From positions 248,001-312,000 of the forward strand of contig NZ_JAMBOO010000002.1 of NCBI RefSeq assembly GCF_023715895.1: DNA of 64,000 nucleotides, given 5' to 3'. The DNA is from Domibacillus indicus. Its GTDB lineage: Bacteria; Bacillota; Bacilli; Bacillales; Domibacillaceae. A program made the translations under genes and the position numbers. How positions within the stretch are numbered: position 1 is the first letter of the stretch; each line of letters begins with the position of its first letter. The notes under the pieces were generated by a model. It was not told where the DNA came from. It saw only the letters and a list, made by a program, of their open reading frames with translations, and did not search any database. Positions 37,683 to 46,615 of this stretch are shown here, in pieces.

Positions 37683-38573
37683 TCACAAGCGATTTTCTTC
37701 CGATTGTGCCATAAAAAGCTCCACTGTTTCGACAAATGCCTGCACTTGACGAAGTTCAAAAGCGGCATCATAGCCAAGAAGCCACGTATCGCGCTGAATC
37801 GGTGCGCCTTCACGGTCAAGAAGCGGGATTTGAAAAAGGTCGTGTTCATGATTCGCTAATGTAATAGCTGGCAAAATCGCGTACCCAAGTCCATTAAACG
37901 CCATCTGCCGGCATGTTTCAATTTGGTCTACCACAATTGAGCGCTTTGGCGCCATTTGAAAACGACTGTGCCACCATTCTTGTATTTCCTGATAATAGCT
38001 TGAGTCACTTTTGAATTGAATAAACGGTTTGTCGGTGGAAAGCACATCTTCCACATTTTGAATATCTTTATCGACTAAATAAAGCGGATCTTCAAACAAG
38101 TGAATTTTTCGCCCTTTCCATTCCGGCGTTCCACGTATAATGCCAACATGTACATCCCCTTCATAAAGCGCTTTGACAATTTCGCTGCTCCAGCCGGTAA
38201 TCAGCTGAATTTTGGCGTGGGGATAGCGTTCTACGTACAGCTTTAGCACTTTTGGCAGCCAGTTTTGGCCGACGATGGTAGCGCAGGCGATTTTCAATGT
38301 TCCATGCACCTGCGGCTCAAGCAGCTGCAGCTCTTCGAGGAGACGTTCTCTTTTCTCCAGGGTTTCTTTTGCATACTCCACAATTCTCTCACCTGCCGGC
38401 GTTAAAGAAAGCCCTTTTGTAGAACGGTTAAAAATTTTAACCCCCCACTCTTTTTCGACTGTCTGCAGGCGCTGGGAAAGAGCCGGCTGAGAAACAAAAA
38501 GCCGCTCTGCTGCTTTTCGCATATTCATTTCCTCTGCAAGAACGGTCAGCAGGCGAAATTCTGAAACAGACAT
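37683..38573 (-). CDS. ccpC: CcpC, LysR-type catabolite regulator
   Basis: A 296-residue LysR regulator with N-terminal winged helix (RLFVSQPALSQRLQTVEKEWG, residues ~18-42) and a periplasmic-binding-like effector domain with LITGWSSEIVKALYEGDVHVGIIRGTPEWKGR near 125. In B. subtilis CcpC represses citB and citZ, responding to citrate. It follows the efflux pump gene by 4 bases, with its ribosome site (GAAAGGAG) in that gene's end, so it is probably translated from the same mRNA. B. subtilis ccpC has no such partner. Confidence 0.88.
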   Translation of the reverse strand: MSVSEFRLLTVLAEEMNMRKAAERLFVSQPALSQRLQTVEKEWGVKIFNRSTKGLSLTPAGERIVEYAKETLEKRERLLEELQLLEPQVHGTLKIACATIVGQNWLPKVLKLYVERYPHAKIQLITGWSSEIVKALYEGDVHVGIIRGTPEWKGRKIHLFEDPLYLVDKDIQNVEDVLSTDKPFIQFKSDSSYYQEIQEWWHSRFQMAPKRSIVVDQIETCRQMAFNGLGYAILPAITLANHEHDLFQIPLLDREGAPIQRDTWLLGYDAAFELRQVQAFVETVELFMAQSEENRL

Positions 38574-38577
38574 CCCG

Positions 38578-40026
38578 TCACTCTCCTTTCTTTAAAAACA
38601 AAAGCAGAATAAATGAAAGGGCCGCAAATAGGAAAACGACAAAATAAACCGCGTGCAGGGAAGAAGTCAGCCCTTCACCTAAAATAGCGCGGGCGGAAGC
38701 CGGTATATCTCCTTCTCCGCCGAGGAGCTCATTCACGGAGTTAACGCTCAGATTATCTGCTCCGCTTTTGCCTGCCAAATAAGCGGACAACTGGCTGTTT
38801 AGTACACCGCCAAGCAGCGCTGCCCCTATAGCATTGCCGATATTTCTCATAAACATATTGGCTGCCGTCGCAGCTCCTCTTTCATGCCAGTCGACCGCGT
38901 TTTGTATCGAAATAATAAAAGCAGTCGAGGTCAAACCCATTCCCACTCCTGTAACGAAAGAAGAAGCGGCTGCCCACCAGGGGCCTAAATCCGGTGTCAT
39001 GAACATAAACATTAAGCCGCCGGCTAACAGTGCTGCCCCGCCAATTAGAGTTGTAGCACGGTAGCCAATGGAGTGAAGAAGGCGGCCGGATAAAGAGGAG
39101 GCAATCGGCCAGCCGATTGACATAGCGGTCAGCGTGAACCCGGCGATCGTAGCACTTTTCCCCATCACACCCTGTACATAAGTCGGCAAAAAAGATGAAA
39201 TGCCGATGAGCATAATGCCGGTCGTTAACGATACAAGGTTGGCAATTAAGATTGGACGCACCTTCCACAAATGAAAAGGCACAATAGGAGACGGTGCACG
39301 CCGTTCGTGCAAAGCAAAAAGACAAAACGAAACGGCTCCAAGCACCAGCAGCGGACCTGTATAAGCTGTGTTGCCTGCTTCAACCAACCAGTACATAAAC
39401 GTTGAAATTCCTACTAAAAAAAGCACCGTTCCGATATAGTCGATATCCGGCTTTTTCTTTTCTACCTTCTCATGCAGGAAAAGGCCAAGCATGATCATCG
39501 AAACAATGCCAAGAGGTATGTTAATCCAAAATACCCAGCGCCACGATACATATTCTACAAGCAGGCCGCCAAGTGCCGGCCCGGAAACGGCCGAAATGCC
39601 CCACACACTCGACAGATAGCCTTGAATATGCGCCCGCTCTTCCTTGGAATAAATATCGCCGACAATGGTTGTGGCAATGGGCATTACTGCACCGGCCCCC
39701 ACTCCTTGAATAAAGCGGAAAAGAATCATCTGCTCCATTGAGCCGGCCAGTCCGCAAAGAATAGAGCCGGCCAAAAAAATCGTCATACCCGCAAATAAAA
39801 CCGGCCGCCGGCCAAAGATATCCGATAGCTTTCCATAAATTAAAACAGTCGCTGCGTTCATAAGCAAATAAGCAGAGAACACCCAGCTATACAGCGAAAA
39901 ACCACCAAGCTCCGCTACAATATCCGGCATAGCCGTTGAAACAATTGTTGCTTCGATCGCTCCCATAAACATGGCCAGCATCACAGCCGCCAAGACGAGA
40001 GGACGCTTTGTTTGTTTTGGTTTCAA
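38578..40026 (-). CDS. DHA2-type multidrug efflux MFS transporter
   Basis: About 482 residues with 14 predicted helices, of the EmrB/QacA family of drug:proton antiporters. Family motifs include EATIVSTAMPDIVAELG near residue 25, LSDIFGRRPVLF near 67 (motif A) and GPALGGLLVEYVSWRWVFWINIPLG near 150. Substrate is unknown. TTG at 40026 gives better spacing from GGGGTG than GTG at 40035. It forms an apparent operon with ccpC downstream. Confidence 0.85.
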   Translation of the reverse strand: MKPKQTKRPLVLAAVMLAMFMGAIEATIVSTAMPDIVAELGGFSLYSWVFSAYLLMNAATVLIYGKLSDIFGRRPVLFAGMTIFLAGSILCGLAGSMEQMILFRFIQGVGAGAVMPIATTIVGDIYSKEERAHIQGYLSSVWGISAVSGPALGGLLVEYVSWRWVFWINIPLGIVSMIMLGLFLHEKVEKKKPDIDYIGTVLFLVGISTFMYWLVEAGNTAYTGPLLVLGAVSFCLFALHERRAPSPIVPFHLWKVRPILIANLVSLTTGIMLIGISSFLPTYVQGVMGKSATIAGFTLTAMSIGWPIASSLSGRLLHSIGYRATTLIGGAALLAGGLMFMFMTPDLGPWWAAASSFVTGVGMGLTSTAFIISIQNAVDWHERGAATAANMFMRNIGNAIGAALLGGVLNSQLSAYLAGKSGADNLSVNSVNELLGGEGDIPASARAILGEGLTSSLHAVYFVVFLFAALSFILLLFLKKGE

Positions 40027-40050
40027 CCCTTTCACCCCAAATTCAATAAA

Positions 40051-40075
40051 AAAAATCCGCCGCCTGGCGGATCTT
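40051..40075 (-). terminator. Terminator after darB
   Basis: GATCCGCC pairs with GGCGGATT on the - strand and is followed by a run of eight T. Confidence 0.85.
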
Positions 40076-40515
40076 TAATTTAATCCATCAACATAATAAT
40101 TGAGCTGCTTTAAAATGACCCGTCTTGTTAATATACCCTCAAAATGGCCTTCTTCATCAGTTACACATAAAAAAGGATGATTAATAAGCTGTCCAAGCGC
40201 TTTTCGGAAGTGGTCATGAACCGTTAATCTCGGTTTATCGATGGCCATCACATCCTCCACTTTCAGCTCATCAAGCCGCTCAAACTCAATACGTTCAAGA
40301 CCGAGAAGCGCTTCCGTAATCATAGGAATGCTAATCAGCCCTTCAAGACGGTATTTGGTATCCAAAACCGGAATAGCCGTGTAACCACTTTTCGTCAGAA
40401 TCAGCAATGCATGCTCCAGACTGTTTCCCCGCTGGACAAATGCCACTTTCTCTCCCGGAATAATGTAATCCATAATATTTGTCTGCAGAACGTCTTTGTT
40501 TCTGAAGGAGATCAT
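40075..40515 (-). CDS. darB: DarB/CbpB-like CBS-domain c-di-AMP receptor (YkuL)
   Basis: A 146-residue protein with two CBS domains (about 10-65 and 85-140) and no further domain. B. subtilis DarB binds c-di-AMP and, when free of it, binds the stringent-response enzyme Rel and pyruvate carboxylase. Features are KVAFVQRGNSLEHALLILTKSGYTAIPVLD and PFLCVTDEEGHFEGILTRRVIL. Its known partner pycA and another c-di-AMP receptor (ktrC) are in this window. Confidence 0.9.
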   Translation of the reverse strand: MISFRNKDVLQTNIMDYIIPGEKVAFVQRGNSLEHALLILTKSGYTAIPVLDTKYRLEGLISIPMITEALLGLERIEFERLDELKVEDVMAIDKPRLTVHDHFRKALGQLINHPFLCVTDEEGHFEGILTRRVILKQLNYYVDGLN

Positions 40516-40639
40516 TGGTGTTCTTCCTTTCTTTTTTGTAAGCGCTTTACTTACCTTCCATTATAGCAAAATGCCTGTAGCTTCTACCAGAGAAACGAGC
40601 CGTTCTTCTTCAAAAAGATCCGGCCCTGGCCGCCTGCTG

Positions 40640-40900
40640 TTACCCTTGTGCTTCCTGCTTCGCTTCTTGAAGAAGTTCAAAAATTTCGATTGCTGTCATA
40701 TCAATATCATCAAAAGGATACTTACTTCCTTTTCCGTCCTTATCATATACTTCAAGCTCGAACGTGTCTTTATTTGGGAAATATTTTACCTGGCAGAGTG
40801 TTTTGCCGTTTAATTCAAACAAGCGCTGCTGTACTTCTCCCTGCTCTCCGCCTTCCTGCAGTGATTTAAGGCGCTGTACGATTCCAACTAATTGTGACAT
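40640..40900 (-). CDS. ykuJ: YkuJ family protein (DUF1797)
   Basis: An 86-residue soluble protein with family segments MSQLVGIVQRLKSLQE and YDKDGKGSKYPFDDIDMTAIEIFELL. The function is unknown. ATG at 40900 is preferred over the longer frame, with AAAGGGG 10 bases upstream. It sits between darB and a small membrane protein gene. Confidence 0.92.
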   Translation of the reverse strand: MSQLVGIVQRLKSLQEGGEQGEVQQRLFELNGKTLCQVKYFPNKDTFELEVYDKDGKGSKYPFDDIDMTAIEIFELLQEAKQEAQG

Positions 40901-41025
40901 ATATTGTCGACCCCTTTCTTTCGTTAACCATTTAGTAAGCACAAGAAATATACCATACATCCCTGCTTTAATCCAATATTTTTGCCCTCTTTTTTCACAA
41001 TCTACAAATAAAAAAGACGCCAAAA

Positions 41026-41247
41026 TCAGCGCCCCTGCAGCCATACAATTGCAATAATTCCAAGAAATATGACAAACATCGCGATAAATAGCCAAATGAC
41101 CGGATTCAATCCATATGGATGCTGGCGAACCGGCTTAGAATTGGCTGTATCCCGAATGCCAAAAGCGCCGGACCGTTTCATCAATCTGGCAGTCCAAAGC
41201 AGGCCGCCAAGCAGAACAGCAGCTGTTAATAGAATCCAAGCTTCCAT
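41026..41247 (-). CDS. Unrecognised 73-residue two-span membrane protein
   Basis: Two hydrophobic segments (about 2-20 and 50-70) enclose a basic loop with RQHPYGLNPVIW. I do not recognise it by name. ATG at 41247 is 6 bases from AAAGGGG, and the frame-leading ATG at 41253 touches that site. Location between ykuI and ykuJ corresponds roughly to ykzF/abbA in B. subtilis, but the sequence is unlike AbbA. Confidence 0.6.
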   Translation of the reverse strand: MEAWILLTAAVLLGGLLWTARLMKRSGAFGIRDTANSKPVRQHPYGLNPVIWLFIAMFVIFLGIIAIVWLQGR

Positions 41248-41307
41248 AAGCATCCCCTTTTATGCCAGGATACTTCCATTGTGCCCGGATTCCTCCAGCT
41301 TCATACG

Positions 41308-42519
41308 TTAATAGAGCAATCCATCCTGGTCGTATAAATAAGCATATGGAATATCAAAAAATAAATATTCGTGCTCATTCACCGGGTAGGAAAATGTTCG
41401 GATGGTTTCTCCTGTTTCAAGATCATTATACAAATCAGAGATTAAACCGCCGCCATTTTTATTCATCCGGACAATGTTTTCAAGAAAATAAGGGCGCCAG
41501 CTCCAATTCTTGTTTAAATATTCCGGCTGAAAAATCCATTGGCCATCCCTTTTAAAGTAGTTTGGTGTTAATTCAAAACCGTTCTCATCACATATATATA
41601 ACCGGAAACACATTTCATTAAACTCCCTGGCGATATCTTCGAGGAGCTTTTCTTTCGGGGCTGATTTCGATCTGGAAATGATAGCACTCAGTCCGCTTTC
41701 CAGCTGGTCCGCCAGCGCATATACGCTGCTGAGCGCCTGTTTTTCATACGTAATAAACCGGCTGCATTTTTCCCTTAGCATTTCTTTTTGCCCGTCAGGC
41801 TGGGCAAAATCGGGCATAGGCTCCGATAAGTAAAAGCCTTGATAATAACGCCCGCCATTTTTCCAGGCATACTGAAGCTGATACTCTGCTTCCACGGTTT
41901 CAAACAGGAGCGAGGCACCAATTTTACGGGCAAACATTGAAAGGGAATAAACGATATTTTTATAGGTCTGGTCACTGGCGTCTTTTCGAAGGGCCTGCAG
42001 GCTTATTTTTAAAATATCAGGTGATGACCCGGCAAAACGGCGAATATCCCCGTCCACGTCCACTTCCCCTATATGATCAACGGCAAGTCGAATCCCGAGT
42101 GTTTTATAGTAGCGAAGAACGTTATCAAGCGATTTGCTGTAATCCGCTTCCGAGATCTCCAGCACAATCTGCTCATACCTTAATCCTTTTTCGGTATATT
42201 CGTCTAAAATAGCCAGAAAAGATTCACCGTAATCCTCAAGCAGTCCGGCTGCCCGCCGGTTTACAAACAGCATTTCGGTTCTGCCGGCTTTCAAAAAAGC
42301 ATCGAGTGCTTTTCGTATAATGACATCTTCTACTTCACAACGGTAGTCATCCGGTGTATCTTCATCATGGAAAAAGTGTCCGAGACTATGGACCGTCTCT
42401 CCTTCTATGTAACGGCCTAACACTTCATACCCAATAATTTTATGTTCATCAGCGCTGAAGATCGGCTGGTAATATGGTACAACACGATCCAGATGACTCA
42501 TAATTTCCAATGCATCCAT
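41308..42519 (-). CDS. ykuI: YkuI-like EAL-domain protein, probably c-di-GMP binding
   Basis: A 403-residue protein with an N-terminal EAL domain (~10-250) and a C-terminal YkuI-type PAS-like domain (~270-400; NEMCFRLYICDENGFELTPNYF). The signature reads EVLGRY instead of EAL, and downstream motifs are VEDVIIRKAL and QIVLEISEADYS. B. subtilis YkuI binds c-di-GMP but showed no hydrolysis, so this is more likely a receptor than an enzyme. It follows treR after a hairpin. Confidence 0.9.
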   Translation of the reverse strand: MDALEIMSHLDRVVPYYQPIFSADEHKIIGYEVLGRYIEGETVHSLGHFFHDEDTPDDYRCEVEDVIIRKALDAFLKAGRTEMLFVNRRAAGLLEDYGESFLAILDEYTEKGLRYEQIVLEISEADYSKSLDNVLRYYKTLGIRLAVDHIGEVDVDGDIRRFAGSSPDILKISLQALRKDASDQTYKNIVYSLSMFARKIGASLLFETVEAEYQLQYAWKNGGRYYQGFYLSEPMPDFAQPDGQKEMLREKCSRFITYEKQALSSVYALADQLESGLSAIISRSKSAPKEKLLEDIAREFNEMCFRLYICDENGFELTPNYFKRDGQWIFQPEYLNKNWSWRPYFLENIVRMNKNGGGLISDLYNDLETGETIRTFSYPVNEHEYLFFDIPYAYLYDQDGLLY

Positions 42520-42589
42520 GAAAAACCCCCCATTCCGTCCAATCGTTTATTATTATACATGACTTTTATTTATTATGCTGTTAATTCAA

Positions 42590-42618
42590 AGAAGCCCGGC
42601 ACAGAAACGCGCCAGGCT
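42590..42618 (-). terminator. Terminator of the tre operon
   Basis: GCCTGGC pairs with GCCGGGC (one G-U) immediately after the treR stop, followed by TTCTTTG. Confidence 0.6.
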
Positions 42619-43336
42619 ACATCATATGCCGGCGGGCAAAATCGACGAATCGAAATTTATCCGGCCGGTGTCTTGACTCCGTATACTGAAAAAGGCTCGC
42701 ATTATCTAAATAAACGTAGTTACGCACCACAGCAATATGTGAACAGCCATTCATGTCAAGAAGGGCTGTGTCTTCTTCTGTGCAGGGCTCAACGGTTATT
42801 TCCTTTTTAGCAAAACTGATCGTTAAACCAAGTTCTTCTTCAATATAAGCATAAATCGATTGTCCGCATATCTCTTCTGTCAGAGAGGGAACATGCTTTT
42901 TCAATAAAAAATCCTTGTCTAAAATAACACGCTCCCCATCGAAAACACGCGTCCGGGTCACTTTCCATATCTCTTCCTTTGGACTACATTGAAGCTGATG
43001 CTGCAAATATGGCTCGGGACGAATTAATGCAAGCTCTTCTACATCTGTGTGAATCGCTGCGTTAAGCCCTTCTGCCAGCTCTTTAAAGCTGACAAGCCCC
43101 GAAAACGGAAAGCTTGCACGGCTCGTGTCAAGAACGACCGAGCCTTTGCCGCGCAGTTTTTGAATAAAACCATTTTGCGAAAGAAGTGTCAGCGCTTTTC
43201 GAATCGTTTCCCTGGATGTTTCATAGCTGGCGGCCAGGTCATGCTCTGACGGAATAAGCTCACCCGGCTGAAAAACACCCGTTTTTATTTTCTCAACCAG
43301 CTCTTCGTAAATATACTTGTATTTATTGATTTTCAT
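42617..43336 (-). CDS. treR: Trehalose operon repressor TreR (GntR family)
   Basis: A 239-residue repressor with an N-terminal winged helix (PSEHDLAASYETSRETIRKALTLL, residues ~29-52) and a C-terminal UTRA effector domain that binds trehalose-6-phosphate in B. subtilis. Last gene of trePAR. Its likely operators are the two TGTATATACA sites before treP. Confidence 0.94.
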   Translation of the reverse strand: MKINKYKYIYEELVEKIKTGVFQPGELIPSEHDLAASYETSRETIRKALTLLSQNGFIQKLRGKGSVVLDTSRASFPFSGLVSFKELAEGLNAAIHTDVEELALIRPEPYLQHQLQCSPKEEIWKVTRTRVFDGERVILDKDFLLKKHVPSLTEEICGQSIYAYIEEELGLTISFAKKEITVEPCTEEDTALLDMNGCSHIAVVRNYVYLDNASLFQYTESRHRPDKFRFVDFARRHMM

Positions 43337-43385
43337 CTTCGTTCACCTGCATACTGTCATTCCCTCCACTATAACACAAAATGGA

Positions 43386-45047
43386 TTAGTTAAACAGACG
43401 GTACACGGTGCTTTCATAAGGCGTTAATGTCCGGCTTGAAAGCTGCACAGGAGCTTCTTTCTCATTTGACAGAACAAGAGATGAACGCTTGCCTTTCAAT
43501 TCTTCAGGTACAACGAATGACACCGGGCGGCCATAAAAATTATTGATGACGATCCATGCTTCCCCCTCGTATTCTCTCATATATACAAACAGCTCAGGAT
43601 GATCGCCCATAAGCAGCCGGTAGCTTCCTTCACGCATCACCTTTTCCTTTTTCCGGAGCTCAATCAGTGTTTTGTAATGATAAAAAATAGAGTCTGGATC
43701 TTGTTGTGCGGCTTCCACATTAATTTCTTTATAGTTTTCAGCCGTTTCAATCCATGGAGTGCCACTTGTGAAGCCGGCATTTTTTTCGCTGTTCCACTGA
43801 ACAGGCGTACGGCTGTTATCACGTGATTTTTGCTTTATAATCGTCATGATGTCTTCCTCTGCCATTCCCTGGGCGCGCATTTCATTGTACATATTCAAAG
43901 ATTCCACATCACGATACTGCTCAATCCGTTCAAAATGAGGATTTGTCATTCCAATTTCTTCACCCTGGTAAATATAAGGGGTTCCTTTCATAAAATGAAT
44001 GGCGTTTGCCAGCATCTTCGCTGACTTCACCCGGTATTCTCCGTCATTTCCATACCGGCTTACAATACGGGGCTGGTCATGGTTACACCAGAACAAGGCA
44101 TTCCAGCCTCCGCCTTTATCCATTTCCTGCTGCCAGTCTGACATAATCCCTTTCAGCCACAAAAAATCAAACGGAGCGGCTGTCCATTTTTCTCCTCCAG
44201 GATAATCTGCTTTTAAATGATGGAAATTAAAGGTCATCGCCAATTCATGCGAATCCGGATGAGAATAACGAATGCAGTGTTCAATGGTTGTAGAAGACAT
44301 TTCACCTACCGTTAACAGATCATATTGAGAAAACACGTTATCATTCATTTCACGTAAAAACTCGTGAACCCGCGGGCCATCTGTGTAAAAGCGCCGCCCG
44401 TCCCCTTCAAAGTCATCTGGGAAAGATTGATCTTTGGAAATAAGATTAATGACATCCAGACGGAAGCCGTCAATCCCTTTTTGAAGCCAAAAATGCATCA
44501 TTTCATATAAATCACGGCGAACTTGTTCGTTTTCCCAATTTAAATCGGCCTGCGTACGATCAAATAAATGCAGATAATACTGGCCGCGCTTTTCATCATA
44601 AGCCCATGCTGATCCGCCAAATTTTGACTTCCAGTTGTTTGGCGGACCTCCGTTTACTCCGTCTTTCCAAATATAATAGTCCCGGAAGCGGCCGTCAGCT
44701 TCTCTCGACTGCTGAAACCAGTTATGCTCGGTAGAAGTGTGGTTAACAACGAGGTCCATGACAATTTTGATCTCCCGATTATGGGCTTGCTCGAGCAGCT
44801 CTTCCACGTCAGCCATTGTTCCGTATTCCGGGTTTACCGCATAATAATCGCTAATGTCATAGCCGTTGTCTTTTTGCGGGGACGCATAAATGGGCGTCAG
44901 CCACAGCACATCAACCCCGAGGTCTTTTAAATAATCCAGCTTTTCAATAATGCCCCGCAAGTCGCCGACTCCGCTGCCCTTCGTATCATTAAAGCTTTTC
45001 GGATAAATTTGATATACAACACTTTGTTTCCACCATTGTTCATTCAT
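43386..45047 (-). CDS. treA: Phospho-alpha-(1,1)-glucosidase, trehalose-6-phosphate hydrolase (TreA)
   Basis: A 553-residue GH13 enzyme that splits trehalose-6-phosphate into glucose and glucose-6-phosphate. GH13 regions are DLVVNHTS (near residue 98), GFRLDVIN with the nucleophile Asp (near 196), TVGEMSS with the acid/base Glu (near 250) and NHDQPR (near 320). It lies between treP and treR; a terminator-like hairpin separates it from treP. Confidence 0.95.
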   Translation of the reverse strand: MNEQWWKQSVVYQIYPKSFNDTKGSGVGDLRGIIEKLDYLKDLGVDVLWLTPIYASPQKDNGYDISDYYAVNPEYGTMADVEELLEQAHNREIKIVMDLVVNHTSTEHNWFQQSREADGRFRDYYIWKDGVNGGPPNNWKSKFGGSAWAYDEKRGQYYLHLFDRTQADLNWENEQVRRDLYEMMHFWLQKGIDGFRLDVINLISKDQSFPDDFEGDGRRFYTDGPRVHEFLREMNDNVFSQYDLLTVGEMSSTTIEHCIRYSHPDSHELAMTFNFHHLKADYPGGEKWTAAPFDFLWLKGIMSDWQQEMDKGGGWNALFWCNHDQPRIVSRYGNDGEYRVKSAKMLANAIHFMKGTPYIYQGEEIGMTNPHFERIEQYRDVESLNMYNEMRAQGMAEEDIMTIIKQKSRDNSRTPVQWNSEKNAGFTSGTPWIETAENYKEINVEAAQQDPDSIFYHYKTLIELRKKEKVMREGSYRLLMGDHPELFVYMREYEGEAWIVINNFYGRPVSFVVPEELKGKRSSLVLSNEKEAPVQLSSRTLTPYESTVYRLFN

Positions 45048-45065
45048 ATCGTAAGCCTCCTAATA

Positions 45066-45089
45066 GAAAAAAGGGCAAAAGCGCCCTTT
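45066..45089 (-). terminator. Intercistronic terminator-like hairpin treP-treA
   Basis: On the - strand AAAGGGC, GCTTTT, GCCCTTT then TTTTC, between the treP stop and the treA ribosome site. It could lower transcription into treA relative to treP. Confidence 0.65.
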
Positions 45090-46497
45090 ATTTTTGTTTC
45101 GCAAATCGTGAAAAAATAAATGTGAGAATGATCGGCAGAACGATTACAATGACCATGCCGATCAAAAAGGATGTCATTCCTTTACTGATAACGAGAAAGC
45201 CTGGAATGCCTCCGACGCCAATCGTACTAGCGAGAACACCATTTACCGAGATAAACATACCGGCAATGGCGGAGCTGATCATGGCAGCAATAAAAGCATA
45301 CCGGAAGCGGAGATTTACCCCGAATATAGCCGGCTCTGTTACACCGAGAAAAGCAGACAGTGCTGATGTGTAGGAAAGACCTTTTAAACGGTCTTCTTTT
45401 GCTAAAAGCCCAATTGCTAAAGCAGCTGCGCCCTGTGCGATGTTAGAAAGAGCAAGCATCGGCCATAAAAACGTGCCGCCAAGCTGAGAGCCGACCAGCT
45501 GCAAATCAACAGCTAAGAAGGTGTGGTGCATTCCTGTGATAACAAGCACGCTGTACAGGCCGCCGTAAATTAAGCCGCCTAAAAGCGGTACAGTGTCAAA
45601 AATATAAATAACCGCATCTGTGATGGCATTTCCAACGATAAACATAACCGGACCGATTAAAATAAAAGCGGCAAACCCGGTAATAAGAAGAGCAACCGGT
45701 GCTACAACGAGCAGCTGAATGCCTTCAGGAACTCTTTTTGTTAAGAAAACTTCAATTTTCGCCAATAAATAGGAGGCGAATAAAACAGGCAGGACCTGTC
45801 CCTGGTAGCCGATTTTTTCAACCGTCAGCCCCAAAATATTCCAGGTTGGAATTTCTCCTGCTTTTTCTGCTTCACCGTATGCCCAGGCGTTCAATAAATC
45901 GGGATGAACGAGAATTAATCCCAGCACAATCCCTAAAAGCGGACTGCCGCCAAACCGCTTCACGGCTGACCATCCGATCAAGGCAGGCAGGAAGGTAAAC
46001 GCTGTATTCGCAATCAAGTTGATAACGTTTGCAATGTCAGCCCACTGAGGATAACGCTCGATTAACGATTCCTCAAAGAAAATGCCGGGACCGGTTAAAA
46101 TATTATTCAGTCCAAGCAGCAAGCCGGCTGTTACAATGGCCGGTAAAATGGGTATAAAAATATCAGCCAATGTTTTAATCGCCCGCTGCACCGGATTTAA
46201 ATTGGATTCTGATGCTTTTTTTACATCATCTTTGGAAGATTCTCCAATACCGGTTTGGTCAACTAAATCCTGATACACTTTGTTGACGGTACCCTGGCCA
46301 ATAACAACCTGATACTGTCCGTTGGCTGCGAAAGATCCTTTGACTACATCAATTTGTTCGAGTTTTGCTGTATCGACTTTGCTGTCATCTTTTAATGCAA
46401 AACGCAGCCGTGTTACACAATGTGTAGCTGCACTAATATTATCACGTCCGCCGACTGCCTCTACAATCTGCTCCGCTTGTTTTGAATATGCACCCAT
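45088..46497 (-). CDS. treP: Trehalose-specific PTS enzyme IIBC (TreP)
   Basis: A 469-residue membrane permease of the glucose/sucrose PTS superfamily. The IIB domain (~1-85) carries the phosphorylated Cys in ISAATHCVTRLRFAL; the IIC domain (~105-460) has about ten helices with GVTEPAIFGVNLR near 395. No IIA domain is present, as in B. subtilis TreP, so phosphate must come from another protein's IIA. ptsHI are in this window. Confidence 0.95.
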   Translation of the reverse strand: MGAYSKQAEQIVEAVGGRDNISAATHCVTRLRFALKDDSKVDTAKLEQIDVVKGSFAANGQYQVVIGQGTVNKVYQDLVDQTGIGESSKDDVKKASESNLNPVQRAIKTLADIFIPILPAIVTAGLLLGLNNILTGPGIFFEESLIERYPQWADIANVINLIANTAFTFLPALIGWSAVKRFGGSPLLGIVLGLILVHPDLLNAWAYGEAEKAGEIPTWNILGLTVEKIGYQGQVLPVLFASYLLAKIEVFLTKRVPEGIQLLVVAPVALLITGFAAFILIGPVMFIVGNAITDAVIYIFDTVPLLGGLIYGGLYSVLVITGMHHTFLAVDLQLVGSQLGGTFLWPMLALSNIAQGAAALAIGLLAKEDRLKGLSYTSALSAFLGVTEPAIFGVNLRFRYAFIAAMISSAIAGMFISVNGVLASTIGVGGIPGFLVISKGMTSFLIGMVIVIVLPIILTFIFSRFAKQK

Positions 46498-46517
46498 TGT
46501 TACTGCCCTCCTAATCT

Positions 46518-46567
46518 TGTATATACATCTTAATAAGACTTTACCACCTGTATATACATGTTGTCAA
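46518..46567 (-). promoter_or_regulatory. tre promoter with two TreR operators
   Basis: The palindrome TGTATATACA occurs at 46518-46527 and 46549-46558, centres 31 bases apart, matching the core of the B. subtilis tre operator. A -35 TTGACA (46567-46562), 18-base spacer and extended -10 TGGTAAAGT (core 46543-46538) place one operator in the spacer and one just after the start. Confidence 0.85.
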
Positions 46568-46615
46568 CAAACAAGGAAGCGATTCCAAAAAAAAAGAGCA
46601 GCCCTATCGCTGCTT

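Noticed and set aside
42442-42810. 122-residue + strand ORF between ykuI and treR
   Set aside because: It overlaps both genes on the other strand, which have clear homology; composition and lack of a ribosome site mark it as a shadow.
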